64,000 bases of DNA from Flavobacteriales bacterium UBA2104 (lineage in GTDB: Bacteria; Bacteroidota; Bacteroidia; Flavobacteriales_D; Crocinitomicaceae), in contig DCYS01000010.1 in NCBI GenBank assembly GCA_002331485.1, forward strand, positions 62,001 to 126,000. Reading direction: 5' to 3'. Positions within the stretch are counted from its first letter, which is position 1. Each line of letters starts with the position of its first letter. Below the pieces are notes generated by a model. The model did not search any database. It was not told where the DNA came from and worked only from the letters and a program-made list of their open reading frames with translations. The position numbers were made by a program, and so were the translations under genes. Shown here in pieces: positions 8,382 through 17,480 of the stretch.

Positions 8382-9923
8382 ATGAAAGATTTGACGATTA
8401 CAGTAAAAACCCTTTATGGTTTTGAAGATATTTTAACAGAGGAGTTGAACGAGCTTGGTTATCAAGATGTAGAGAAAAGTAACCGATCCGTTCAGCTTAA
8501 AGGAAGCTGGAAAGATGTATATCGTCTAAATTATTTATGTCGACTTGCAATCGCTGTTTTGGTTGAGATCGATCGTTTTCATATTCACAATGAAAATGAC
8601 CTGTATAAAAAAGCCAATAAGATCGACTGGCCTTCATTTTTTGATGTTGACAAGTCGTTTTCAGTTAAAGGAGCTATTTTCTCAAAAATATTTAATCACA
8701 CGAACTATCCGATGCTCTTAGTAAAAGATGCTATCGTAGATAAATTTAGAGATAAGGTTGGTGACCGTCCGAACGTTGAACTGAAATCACCTCAGGTTGC
8801 AATTGATGTTTATATATCAGATAAGCAGGTCGTAATTTCATTAAATACCTCAGGTGTACCTTTATTTCAACGAGGTTATAGACAGCAAACTGGTGAGGCT
8901 CCAATGAATGAGGTTCTGGCAGCTGGATTATTAAGACTTTCGGGATGGGATAAAAAAAGCACTTTAGTTGATCCAATGTGTGCTTCTGGAACGATCGCAA
9001 TCGAAGCGGCACTTTGGGCAGCTGATATTCCAGCGATGATCGAAAGGCATCATTTTGCGTTTAGAAACTTCAACAGTTATGATGCTGACATTTGGGCTGA
9101 GGTAAGGAAAGAAGGTAACAATCGACCGATAGATCTTGGATTTCCTATAATTGCTTCAGATATTGATGCAGGTATGGTGCGTAAGGCTCAGAGAAATGCA
9201 CGAGTAGCACCCATCGGTAAAATGATCACTTTTAATACCAGCGATTTTCATGACTTGGAACCGCCAGAAGAAACAGGAACGTTGATCATGAATCCACCTT
9301 ATGGAGAGAGGATGGGAGATGAGGTCATCGAGATGTATGAAGAGATTGGTGACACGTTCAAGCAAAAGTACGCAGGATATAACTGCTGGGTTGTTTCATC
9401 GAATATTGATGCTATTAAGCGCGTAGGATTAAAACCAAACAAGAAGATCAAGGTCTTCAATGGTAGTTTAGAATGTAGCTTCAGAAAATTTGAAGTGTTC
9501 AAAGGTAGTTTGAAAACTGATTCCTCAAATACTCAAGAGAATGCATCAAAGGATGATGATCGAGAGACCAAAAAGAAAGAACCAAAGGAGAAAAGAATCG
9601 ATCGCTACAATCGTTTAAAGCGCGAAAAGGAATTAGAATCTAAAGTTGAAGAGGCGCCAGAAGTTCAGGAAGAAAAGAGAGAAGAGGAAACCGCGAAGAA
9701 AGAGACTCCAAAACCTGAAGAAAAGAAGGAGACGAGTAGAGGAGCATCTAAATATGCTCAGCGCAATCTGAAATACACGATAGCTGATGACTCAGATAAA
9801 AAAGAGGAGCAGGAATCAAGGTCTTCGACATCCTCTGATGAGTCAAAGAATAAACAACAAGACGATCAATCTTCATTTAAAGAAAAGATCGAAAAGATGA
9901 AAAAATATCGTAAAAGGGATTAA
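8382..9923 (+). CDS. rlmL: THUMP-domain rRNA guanine-N2 methyltransferase, RlmL-like, with long charged tail
   Basis: A 513-residue protein. An N-terminal THUMP domain (about 45-155) is followed by a Rossmann methyltransferase domain with the SAM-binding motif DPMCASGTIAIEAA (197-210) and catalytic NPPYGERMGD (304-313). This is the pattern of RlmL, which makes m2G2445 in 23S rRNA. The RlmK half of the E. coli fusion is absent, as is usual outside Gammaproteobacteria. Residues from about 382 onward form an unusual low-complexity Lys/Glu/Ser tail that is probably disordered. The last stop shares the bases TTAA with the converging gene at 9920. Confidence 0.9.
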   Translation: MKDLTITVKTLYGFEDILTEELNELGYQDVEKSNRSVQLKGSWKDVYRLNYLCRLAIAVLVEIDRFHIHNENDLYKKANKIDWPSFFDVDKSFSVKGAIFSKIFNHTNYPMLLVKDAIVDKFRDKVGDRPNVELKSPQVAIDVYISDKQVVISLNTSGVPLFQRGYRQQTGEAPMNEVLAAGLLRLSGWDKKSTLVDPMCASGTIAIEAALWAADIPAMIERHHFAFRNFNSYDADIWAEVRKEGNNRPIDLGFPIIASDIDAGMVRKAQRNARVAPIGKMITFNTSDFHDLEPPEETGTLIMNPPYGERMGDEVIEMYEEIGDTFKQKYAGYNCWVVSSNIDAIKRVGLKPNKKIKVFNGSLECSFRKFEVFKGSLKTDSSNTQENASKDDDRETKKKEPKEKRIDRYNRLKREKELESKVEEAPEVQEEKREEETAKKETPKPEEKKETSRGASKYAQRNLKYTIADDSDKKEEQESRSSTSSDESKNKQQDDQSSFKEKIEKMKKYRKRD

Positions 9924-11341
9924 GCTAATTCCTTAGTCGGTGTATAGTCGAACAATTTCATGAACTTGATCGCTTTAGCTACTTGTTCAGGAACATCTTC
10001 TTCCCACGAACTAGCGTTAGCTTTGATCTTAGACAGAACATCATCGGACATAATGTGAAGTAATTTTCTATCAAAGTCTTCAAGTGCTTCGATCTTATTA
10101 TTCACCACCATATAGTCGAGTAGTCCCTTCAAACGTTCTTCTATACGAATATCTTCAAGTTGATAAAGATCTCCCGTCTCAACATTCGTTGCTGGATAAA
10201 CATAGAGCTTTACGTTATGACCAAATCCACGTCCGAAAGCCTCAAGTAATCCTCCGTTTAGATTCTGGTAATACTTTTCATCAAAGACAGTATGTAAGTT
10301 GTAAATACCGAGGATCACTCCCATTTTTCGACCTCTTGAGAATTCACTCAAGTAATCAACCATTTTGTAGTATTTCAAATAGTTGGAGATCATCACCGTA
10401 TGACCTAAAGAACCTAGTAGCTCAGCTCGATCTACAAAATCCTTATCGGAGATCTTTCCATCAGCCGTGAGATCTTTTAGGGTTAACTCAAATACCTCTC
10501 TTACATTATCTTCTTCAACACCTTCTTCTTTCAAGTACTTTTTTCGGGCACTCGACACCATGTCGATATGAACCTTAGTTACTGGGCGGAAGCGACCTCT
10601 GATAAGAAGAATGTTCTTTTTATAAAGCGCGTTTGCTGGCTGAAGGACTTTACCCGTTTGATCGAACATTGTCGCTTCAGTGATCCCTCTTTTCACGAGG
10701 TTTAAAGCGAGAATTCTATTGTCAACATGTTCAAAATCAGGACCGTCAACACGTAGCATATCGATTTCCATTCGATCACGCGGCAAACGATGAACAAGTG
10801 CATTCATGAAATAATCGAGTTCACCATCAGAATGAAAATATGCAGCATGAATAAGGTTTACACCCAAAATACCAAGAGCATCTTGCTGAGCTCTATTGCT
10901 TTGGTCGTGCATCTTAACGTGAAGTATAATATGATTCGGTTCTGTATTTGGTTTGATCTGGAAACGAATTCCAACCCAACCTTGACCTTGATTTGTCTTG
11001 TGATAATTAAGCGACTCTACAGTATTACAGAATGAGAAAAACTTAGTGTCTTCTCTTCTGTCTTGTAAGTTGTCAAGCATAGAATCATACTCGATCTTCA
11101 GCATGGTTAACAGACGTTCTTCACAAACATATCGTTTGGCTTTACCGTAAATGCTATCTGATACTTTCATATCATAAGCCGAGTGAGTAAATGCAATGGT
11201 ACCTGAACTACCTCCAGCTTTAAAAAAGTTAGCTGCAGTTTCCTGACCCGCACCAATCTCTGAAAATGAACCAAAGATGTCTGGAGTAAGGTTTACTTTC
11301 AACGCTTTCTCCTCCGTTGTTAATCTTCTTCGATCTTCCAT
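9920..11341 (-). CDS. Conserved protein of unknown function (473 aa)
   Basis: A soluble 473-residue protein without signal peptide or membrane segment. It opens with LTTEEKALKVNLTPDIFGSF, then SEIGAGQETAANFFKAGGSS, GTIAFTHSAYDMKVSDSIYG. I recognise this as a conserved protein found across Bacteroidota and some other phyla, at times labelled nicotinate-nucleotide adenylyltransferase. I see no HxGH nucleotidyl-transfer motif to support that label, and a real nadD lies at 29064. The segment ILLIRGRFRPVTKVHIDMVS has a nucleotidyltransferase flavour but lacks the histidines. Function is therefore left open. Its stop overlaps the rlmL stop. Confidence 0.75.
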   Translation of the reverse strand: MEDRRRLTTEEKALKVNLTPDIFGSFSEIGAGQETAANFFKAGGSSGTIAFTHSAYDMKVSDSIYGKAKRYVCEERLLTMLKIEYDSMLDNLQDRREDTKFFSFCNTVESLNYHKTNQGQGWVGIRFQIKPNTEPNHIILHVKMHDQSNRAQQDALGILGVNLIHAAYFHSDGELDYFMNALVHRLPRDRMEIDMLRVDGPDFEHVDNRILALNLVKRGITEATMFDQTGKVLQPANALYKKNILLIRGRFRPVTKVHIDMVSSARKKYLKEEGVEEDNVREVFELTLKDLTADGKISDKDFVDRAELLGSLGHTVMISNYLKYYKMVDYLSEFSRGRKMGVILGIYNLHTVFDEKYYQNLNGGLLEAFGRGFGHNVKLYVYPATNVETGDLYQLEDIRIEERLKGLLDYMVVNNKIEALEDFDRKLLHIMSDDVLSKIKANASSWEEDVPEQVAKAIKFMKLFDYTPTKELA

Positions 11342-11429
11342 GCTACATAGTTTAACGTTATAACAAATTAACTAAAATTCGGGCAGACTACATAAATTGA
11401 CTACCTGAACTTGGTGACGGATCAACTTA

Positions 11430-12512
11430 TTACTTGTTAGGGTCTTGAAAATCAGGGTTGTTGATAAACTGCTGATCTGTGAAAGTTTTGAGGAATGTGA
11501 TCAATAATTGTCTTTCCTGGGCATCCAACTGCACACCACCCTGGTGGGCAAACTCCATTAATGGATCAATAGTCGAACTTTCGACCAGTCCAGTCGAATA
11601 GTGATTTACTACCTCTCCGAGATCGGAGAATCGCCCGTCGTGCATATACGGAGCGGTCAATTCAATATTTCTAAGCGTCGGAACTTTGAATTTCCCAGCA
11701 TCGTTTGGATTACCCGTAACTAACATTCTTCCAGGATCATCTTCGAAGGAAGCATCAAGTCCATTGTTAGCAAACATATTAACTTGAGCCAATGCGCCGT
11801 CATGACAGTGAAGACAGTCACCAGCACTTAAACTAAAGAATACATCCATACCAGCCCACTCTTGAACAGTGATGTTGTTGTAAATTTCCTGTTCCTCTGC
11901 GGTTAATGGCAGACTATTCTGATACTTATACATAACATCGTATTTCGACTTACCAGAGATCAACGTTCTTAAAAACTGAGCAATTGCTTTAGCTACATGT
12001 GTAGAATCAAAATCTTCAACGCCAAAAACGGTGAAAAATTGATTGCGGTATTCCACTTCAGCCTTTAACTTTTGAATGGTTTGAGCCCAGCTTTGATCCA
12101 TTTCGTGAGAAGCAATAACCGGTTCAATGATCTGTTCCTCGAGAGTCTCATCCCGACCATCCCAGAAGAAATCTTCTTGCCACGCTAGATTGATCATCGC
12201 CATCGAATTTCGATTCCCAAATTGACCGTCGATTCCCTGAGAGAATTGATTGTTATCAGAAAACGCATATTCTTGTTTATGACAAGATGCACAAGCGATC
12301 GTATTATCTCTACTCAACTTTTCTTCGTAGAATAATTGTCTTCCCAGTTCAACTCCTTCAACAGACATTGGATTCTCTGCTGGAATTGGCATTGCTGGAA
12401 AATGGCTTGGTACATCAGGTGTGTATGGAGTGATTGAACGCTCAACCATATCCTTTCGACATGAAGTAGCCAAGATCAAAACTAAGATCAATATGAATGA
12501 GAATTTCTTCAT
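11430..12512 (-). CDS. Diheme cytochrome c peroxidase / MauG-family lipoprotein (MbnH-like)
   Basis: A 360-residue lipoprotein (lipobox LATSC, Cys18) with two c-type heme sites, CASCH (74-78) and CLHCH (233-237), and the family segments NRNSMAMINLAWQEDFFWDG and APYMHDGRFSDLGEVV. These place it in the bacterial diheme peroxidase/MauG family, which works in the periplasm. It starts immediately after the stop of an MbnP-like gene (TAAATG). In methanotrophs MbnH, a member of this family, oxidises a tryptophan of MbnP. By that analogy this enzyme may modify its neighbour rather than detoxify peroxide. Which of the two it does is not decided by sequence. Confidence 0.88.
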   Translation of the reverse strand: MKKFSFILILVLILATSCRKDMVERSITPYTPDVPSHFPAMPIPAENPMSVEGVELGRQLFYEEKLSRDNTIACASCHKQEYAFSDNNQFSQGIDGQFGNRNSMAMINLAWQEDFFWDGRDETLEEQIIEPVIASHEMDQSWAQTIQKLKAEVEYRNQFFTVFGVEDFDSTHVAKAIAQFLRTLISGKSKYDVMYKYQNSLPLTAEEQEIYNNITVQEWAGMDVFFSLSAGDCLHCHDGALAQVNMFANNGLDASFEDDPGRMLVTGNPNDAGKFKVPTLRNIELTAPYMHDGRFSDLGEVVNHYSTGLVESSTIDPLMEFAHQGGVQLDAQERQLLITFLKTFTDQQFINNPDFQDPNK

Positions 12513-13277
12513 TTACTGCGTACTTAATGATGTTGTAAAGTTCGAAATAATTTTATCACTTAAGGCTTCTTGTCCTGGCATTGTGTGAGATGTTCGCTCA
12601 TTTTTTATGTCAACATCTGCTGTATCACCGTCAAACACTTTGTAAAGATCAACAGTTAAATTTGCCTCATACAAGGTATTAGAAACAGGTTGCCAATTCA
12701 AATCATTTAAAGATACATTCTTTAACAATTGATCTGTTCCTGCGTGGTACAAAAAGTTTGCTATATCCTGACCAGTTTGTCCTTGGGTCGTATCTGCACG
12801 TCCTTCTATCATTAAGAATATATATCCAGTATTCCATCCCCAATGCATATCATCTGTATTCAAGATATTTAAAGGATCATCTGCAGGTAACGCCGACGGA
12901 TCTTCATGATTTCGATCAGCACCAACACCCACATTTGCTGTAAGACTAGGGAAATTTGAATAATCTCCATCTCCTTCCCAGATCAAACTGGGATCATCTT
13001 CATATTTATAGACCATTGAAGGTGTGAGTGTAGTATTTCCATTCTTAATTTCAGTAAGAATGAAGTTCAATTTCGTAAACTCGATCGTATAACCTTCCTG
13101 AGTTGTATAACTCGATTGAAAATCCAACGGTTGTCCATCATAAGAAGGCACTAAATTCAATCGAACCTTCATCGTATCGTCGACAGGATCATCCGTATCG
13201 TCTGGATCATCTTTACATCCTACTAAAACTGCTGATATTAGTAAGCTGAGAATAAAAAGTATAGATAGCTTCTTCAT
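12513..13277 (-). CDS. MbnP-like copper-binding family lipoprotein
   Basis: A 254-residue lipoprotein (lipobox LVGC, Cys21) with an Asp-rich linker followed by an MbnP-like domain. The hallmark WGWNTGYIFLMIEG (146-159) is preceded by DMH, and a second block FLYHAG (175-180) supplies another His. These are the conserved blocks of the MbnP family, whose methanotroph member binds copper in the periplasm. The gene abuts the diheme peroxidase gene, the usual arrangement. No methanobactin precursor, MbnT or other mbn gene is present, so this is the widespread stand-alone pair. Copper binding and Trp modification are inferred. Confidence 0.82.
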   Translation of the reverse strand: MKKLSILFILSLLISAVLVGCKDDPDDTDDPVDDTMKVRLNLVPSYDGQPLDFQSSYTTQEGYTIEFTKLNFILTEIKNGNTTLTPSMVYKYEDDPSLIWEGDGDYSNFPSLTANVGVGADRNHEDPSALPADDPLNILNTDDMHWGWNTGYIFLMIEGRADTTQGQTGQDIANFLYHAGTDQLLKNVSLNDLNWQPVSNTLYEANLTVDLYKVFDGDTADVDIKNERTSHTMPGQEALSDKIISNFTTSLSTQ

Positions 13278-13440
13278 ACTATAAATATAACTAAAACATA
13301 GGTTCGTGGCAAGTTATAGCCCCTTCAATTCATGTGTTTTGTGATCGAAAGTGACATAAGTAACATAACAAAGCCTTGAATGTTGATAAATCCTAAACGT
13401 ATGAGTGATTCATTTCGTTGGTTTAATGTATATTGAAACC

Positions 13441-16400
13441 ATGTTACAGCAGAAGCCTCTCACAGTTTACAGTGCATCAGCAGGTAGTGGAAAAACGTTC
13501 TCACTGGTCCAGGAATATCTAGGACTTACTATCGATAATGGAAAAGGCAAGGATCCGTTTAAGCACGTCATAGCCATGACCTTTACGAATAAGGCTGCAT
13601 GGGAGATGAAATCCAGAATTATTGAAGCGCTGGATATGTTGAGTAATATGGATCAGCTCTCTGAGGAAAAAAGAAAGAAGGCTGAAACGATTCTTAAACT
13701 TACGGTAGAAGAAACAGGATTATCTGCTTCAGAGATAAAAGCAAATGCTCAGCGGACATTAAGTGGGATCTTACATAGCTATGAGGAATTCCATGTTATG
13801 ACGATCGATAAGTTCAGCCTAAGGCTCATCCGAACATTCAACAAGGATCTTGAGTTACCGGAGGACTTTGAGGTTGTGCTAGACGAGAATGAGATCATCG
13901 AGGAGGTTGTTGATGAATTACTTTCTAAAGTTGGTAAGCCCGGATATGAAGAAGTGACTCGCTTGACCATTCAATATGCTAAATCCAATTTAGATGAAGG
14001 AAACAAGTGGAACTTTCGTAAAAAGTTGATCGAATTTGCTCAAGTTCTGACGAAGGAAACAGAGCAGTCTTTTATTCGTCTTCTACTGGAAAAGAAGTTT
14101 GATGCGGAAGGCTATGCTTCAATTAAAGCGAATAAAAATGAGATCACTTCTAAGTATGAACTTGCCAAATCTGATCTTAAGAAGTATTTCGATTCGTTAA
14201 ATTCTACAGCAGAAGATTATCCTGGTAAATCCAGAGGGATCTATGCTCATTTCAGTAAACTTGATGAGCGCTCGCTCGATAATCCAAAATCAATTTCTGA
14301 TACAGTATGGAAAACAGTGCGGGGCGAGAATATTAATGATGATCACAATGTGGATGAGGTCCTTCTTGAGAAGACCGCTGCATTTTTTGAGTTGGAAGCA
14401 TCACTGTTGGATAAATATTATTTCTACAAAACGCTGCACAAGAATTTCTTCGACATGGCGCTGCTCAAATACCTGTATGAGGAATTCGCAGATTATAAAG
14501 AACGAAATAATGTGATTGGGATCTCAGAATTCGGTTCGATGATCGCAAAGCTTTTGAATAAAGAAAGTGCACTATATGTTTACGAACGACTAGGAACAAG
14601 ATTTCATCATTTCTTACTTGATGAATTTCAGGATACCAGTCGTTTGCAATGGTTAAATTTGATTCCATTGGTTGAAGATTCGATCGCAAATAATCGCAAA
14701 AACTTGATCGTAGGAGATCCTAAACAAGCGATCTATCGATTTAGAGATGGTTTGGTGGAGCAGTTTGTAAGTCTACCGGGAATTTTTAATCCAGAAGGCG
14801 ATCCTGAAATCGAGCGAACCTCTCAGTACTTTTCGAGGATGGGAGAAAAGAAACCGCTAGATTCAAATTATCGATCGAAAGAGGAAGTTGTCGAATTTAA
14901 CAATGCATTTTTTAGATCATTGATCAGTCAATTGCCTGAACATTTTGCTGCTTACTACGCGGATATCCAACAAGAACCGAAAGGAGGTAAAGGCGGATAC
15001 ATTGAGATCGAGCAATTTGAAGAAGGTGATGAAAAGATCAAAGATCACGTAGAAGTATTTACACTGAAGAAGATCAGAAAATGTTTGGAGCAGGGTTATC
15101 AGCCGGGAGATATTTGTATTCTAGTTCGAGCGAAGAAGTTAGGTCGTCAACTTGCTCGAACCCTTGCAGCTGCAGAAGAACAATTTAAAGTGATCAGTGC
15201 AGATAGTTTAGCCGTAAGTGCAGATCAAACGGTTCAATTTGTGATCGACTATTTTACGGTTAGAAAGAACAGTTCGAATAAAACTGCTCAGATGAAGTTC
15301 GCAACGAGCTATTTCCGCGTTCGGGAAGAAGATCCAGTTGTTGCGATGCAGCCGTATTGGATCGAAGATAAGATAGGTCGATTTGATTTTGAGTCGTTTG
15401 TTGATGAACATTTTGGTGGCGAAGACAAGCTATTCATGAGCTTTGAAAATATGTATGATCTCGGACAGAAACTTGTGTTACTCATGAGGCTGAACATGCT
15501 GAATAACCCTTATTTGCATCACTTGATGGAGATCCTTCAGCAATATGATCTTCGCTTTGGTCCTGATCTGAGAAGTTTTCTGGAGCATTGGGAATCAACT
15601 GCGCATAAGGAGAATATTCAACTTCCAGAAAATGATCAGGCGATCAAACTCATGACGATCCATAAGTCAAAAGGATTGGAGTTTCCAGTGGTGATCATTC
15701 CAGATCTAACGTGGGAGATCAAACCACACAATAAAAAGCAGTTCTTTGAGGTAGAAGATGAATTACTTCATGTTACGCTTTCGAGCAATAACGTTCCGGA
15801 TTATGTTGAGCAATCACACAAGGTCGAATACGAACAGATACTGTTGGATTATATGAATTTGATGTATGTTGCATTTACAAGAGCGGAAGATCGTGTTTAT
15901 GCCTTGACTGATGCCAAGTTGCGTGCTAAGAATAGAAAGCGATACTCAAAACTGAGTCAGTTGATCAATGAATCGATTCAGGGTCTCGCTGGCGAATTAG
16001 ATATGACTCAGGATGAAGGGGTTTATTCATTCGGGAAGGAGCAAAACATTTCCAGAGAGAAAGCGGAAACGACAGGATTTATGCCTGAAGAACTTCACGA
16101 CTTTCTGTGGTTCCCTGAAATTTCATTACAAGACGAAGAGCTGAAGGAAGAAGAGGTTATATCAGATGATCAGCGATTCGGAAATCAATTGCATTTATTG
16201 TTTTCTCATGCAACTTATTTAGAAGATATGGAAGGTGCCATTGAAAAGCTTAAAAAGCAGGACTTATTGGATCTTTCCTTTGAAGATGAATTGAGAAAAG
16301 TTGCAACAACAATTTTACAAAAAGAAGATTATCAGGGACTATTAAATGGAGTAGAGAAGATCTATAATGAGCAGGATATTTTGATCGATGAGAAACATGT

Positions 16401-16590
16401 GAAACGACCTGATAAATTGATTAAGACGGATAAAGGTATGATCGTCATTGATTTTAAAACAGGTAAACCGTTGCGTAAACATGAAACTCAGGTAATAAAT
16501 TATTGTACGGTCCTGAAACAAATGGGACTTGAACATGTAGAAGGTTATCTTTTGTATACGCAGGAAGTCGAACTTAAAAAAGTCATCTGA
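13441..16590 (+). CDS. UvrD/RecB-type helicase with C-terminal nuclease domain (AddA-like)
   Basis: A 1049-residue superfamily 1 helicase. Motifs in order: Walker A SASAGSGKTF (11-20), Ia TFTNKAAWEMKSR, II DEFQDTSRLQW, III GDPKQAIYRFRDG, IV LDSNYRS, V MTIHKSKGLEFPVV and VI YVAFTRAEDRVY. The C-terminus carries a RecB-type PD-(D/E)xK nuclease core with IDFKTGK near residue 1012. This matches AddA, the helicase-nuclease of AddAB that resects double-strand breaks for RecA. No AddB gene is adjacent. A GTG at 13405 would extend the frame, but the ATG at 13441 puts Walker A at the usual distance. Confidence 0.88.
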   Translation: MLQQKPLTVYSASAGSGKTFSLVQEYLGLTIDNGKGKDPFKHVIAMTFTNKAAWEMKSRIIEALDMLSNMDQLSEEKRKKAETILKLTVEETGLSASEIKANAQRTLSGILHSYEEFHVMTIDKFSLRLIRTFNKDLELPEDFEVVLDENEIIEEVVDELLSKVGKPGYEEVTRLTIQYAKSNLDEGNKWNFRKKLIEFAQVLTKETEQSFIRLLLEKKFDAEGYASIKANKNEITSKYELAKSDLKKYFDSLNSTAEDYPGKSRGIYAHFSKLDERSLDNPKSISDTVWKTVRGENINDDHNVDEVLLEKTAAFFELEASLLDKYYFYKTLHKNFFDMALLKYLYEEFADYKERNNVIGISEFGSMIAKLLNKESALYVYERLGTRFHHFLLDEFQDTSRLQWLNLIPLVEDSIANNRKNLIVGDPKQAIYRFRDGLVEQFVSLPGIFNPEGDPEIERTSQYFSRMGEKKPLDSNYRSKEEVVEFNNAFFRSLISQLPEHFAAYYADIQQEPKGGKGGYIEIEQFEEGDEKIKDHVEVFTLKKIRKCLEQGYQPGDICILVRAKKLGRQLARTLAAAEEQFKVISADSLAVSADQTVQFVIDYFTVRKNSSNKTAQMKFATSYFRVREEDPVVAMQPYWIEDKIGRFDFESFVDEHFGGEDKLFMSFENMYDLGQKLVLLMRLNMLNNPYLHHLMEILQQYDLRFGPDLRSFLEHWESTAHKENIQLPENDQAIKLMTIHKSKGLEFPVVIIPDLTWEIKPHNKKQFFEVEDELLHVTLSSNNVPDYVEQSHKVEYEQILLDYMNLMYVAFTRAEDRVYALTDAKLRAKNRKRYSKLSQLINESIQGLAGELDMTQDEGVYSFGKEQNISREKAETTGFMPEELHDFLWFPEISLQDEELKEEEVISDDQRFGNQLHLLFSHATYLEDMEGAIEKLKKQDLLDLSFEDELRKVATTILQKEDYQGLLNGVEKIYNEQDILIDEKHVKRPDKLIKTDKGMIVIDFKTGKPLRKHETQVINYCTVLKQMGLEHVEGYLLYTQEVELKKVI

Positions 16591-16604
16591 GAAATATAAA
16601 ATTG

Positions 16605-16612
16605 TACTTTTG
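16605..16612 (+). promoter_or_regulatory. Bacteroidota -7 element (TACTTTTG) for terC
   Basis: An exact TAnnTTTG match 22 nt upstream of the ATG at 16635, in the short gap after the helicase gene. Confidence 0.5.
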
Positions 16613-16634
16613 ACCAAAGAAAAACCACAGATTT

Positions 16635-17432
16635 ATGATTGATTTTTTACTAAGCGGTGAGGCTATAATGGCATTGATCACGTTGACATTCCTTGAGATC
16701 GTGCTTGGGATCGATAATATCGTTTTTATTTCTATTGCTGCGGGAAGATTACCAGAGAACAGAAGAAAGAAAGCGACTAATTTCGGATTATTGTTAGCGC
16801 TTGTTCAACGTGTGATTCTCTTGATGTTCGTGTCGTATCTTACGAAATTAAAAACACCGTTCTGGGAAGTCGATCAGGATTGGATCAGTTTCTCACTAAG
16901 CTGGGAAGCATTGATCTTAATTCTAGGTGGATTTTTCTTATTGTATAAAGCGACATCTGAGATCATGGATAAGGTAGAGATCGATGAAGAAGGGGAAGTC
17001 GATAAAAAAGCCAAAAACAGTTCAATGGGTCAGGTATTGACACAAGTTTTACTGATCGATCTGATCTTCTCACTGGATTCTATTCTGACTGCAGTAGGTA
17101 TGACGAATGGAATGTCACCGAATCCAAATCATTCTTTAGTATTAATGATCATCGCCGTTGTGATTTCCATGGCCGTAATGATCCTGTTTGCTAATAAGAT
17201 CCGTCTCTTTATTGAGAAGCATCCAAGTATGCAATTGTTAGGATTGGCGTTCTTGATCTTGATCGCATTCTTACTTGTTACAGAAGGTGCTCACTTATCT
17301 CATGCTGAAGTATTTGGTAAGCACGTAGGAACGATTCCGAAGGGATATCTTTACTTCGCGATCGTATTCTCGCTGGCCATAGAGTTCTTGAATATCCGAA
17401 TTAGGAAGGTAAGAAAGCTTAAGAAAAAATAG
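16635..17432 (+). CDS. terC: TerC-family integral membrane protein
   Basis: A 265-residue inner-membrane protein with about seven hydrophobic helices. It has the TerC hallmarks: acidic residues in TM helices in the repeated contexts FLEIVLGIDNIVF (near the N-terminus) and LIDLIFSLDSILTA (after a charged cytoplasmic loop). The family includes Mn2+ exporters (MntX/Alx type), and some members help load metal onto exported enzymes. The broader name TerC comes from tellurite resistance, for which there is no evidence here. A manganese-efflux role is inferred from the family. Its own promoter lies upstream. Confidence 0.9.
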   Translation: MIDFLLSGEAIMALITLTFLEIVLGIDNIVFISIAAGRLPENRRKKATNFGLLLALVQRVILLMFVSYLTKLKTPFWEVDQDWISFSLSWEALILILGGFFLLYKATSEIMDKVEIDEEGEVDKKAKNSSMGQVLTQVLLIDLIFSLDSILTAVGMTNGMSPNPNHSLVLMIIAVVISMAVMILFANKIRLFIEKHPSMQLLGLAFLILIAFLLVTEGAHLSHAEVFGKHVGTIPKGYLYFAIVFSLAIEFLNIRIRKVRKLKKK

Positions 17433-17480
17433 ATTGGTACGCATTTTGTTAATTATTTGTTAACTACAAATCTTTGACAT

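Noticed and set aside
11430..13277. A complete methanobactin copper-acquisition operon
   Set aside because: Only the MbnP- and MbnH-like genes are present; no precursor peptide, MbnB/MbnC or transporter is seen.
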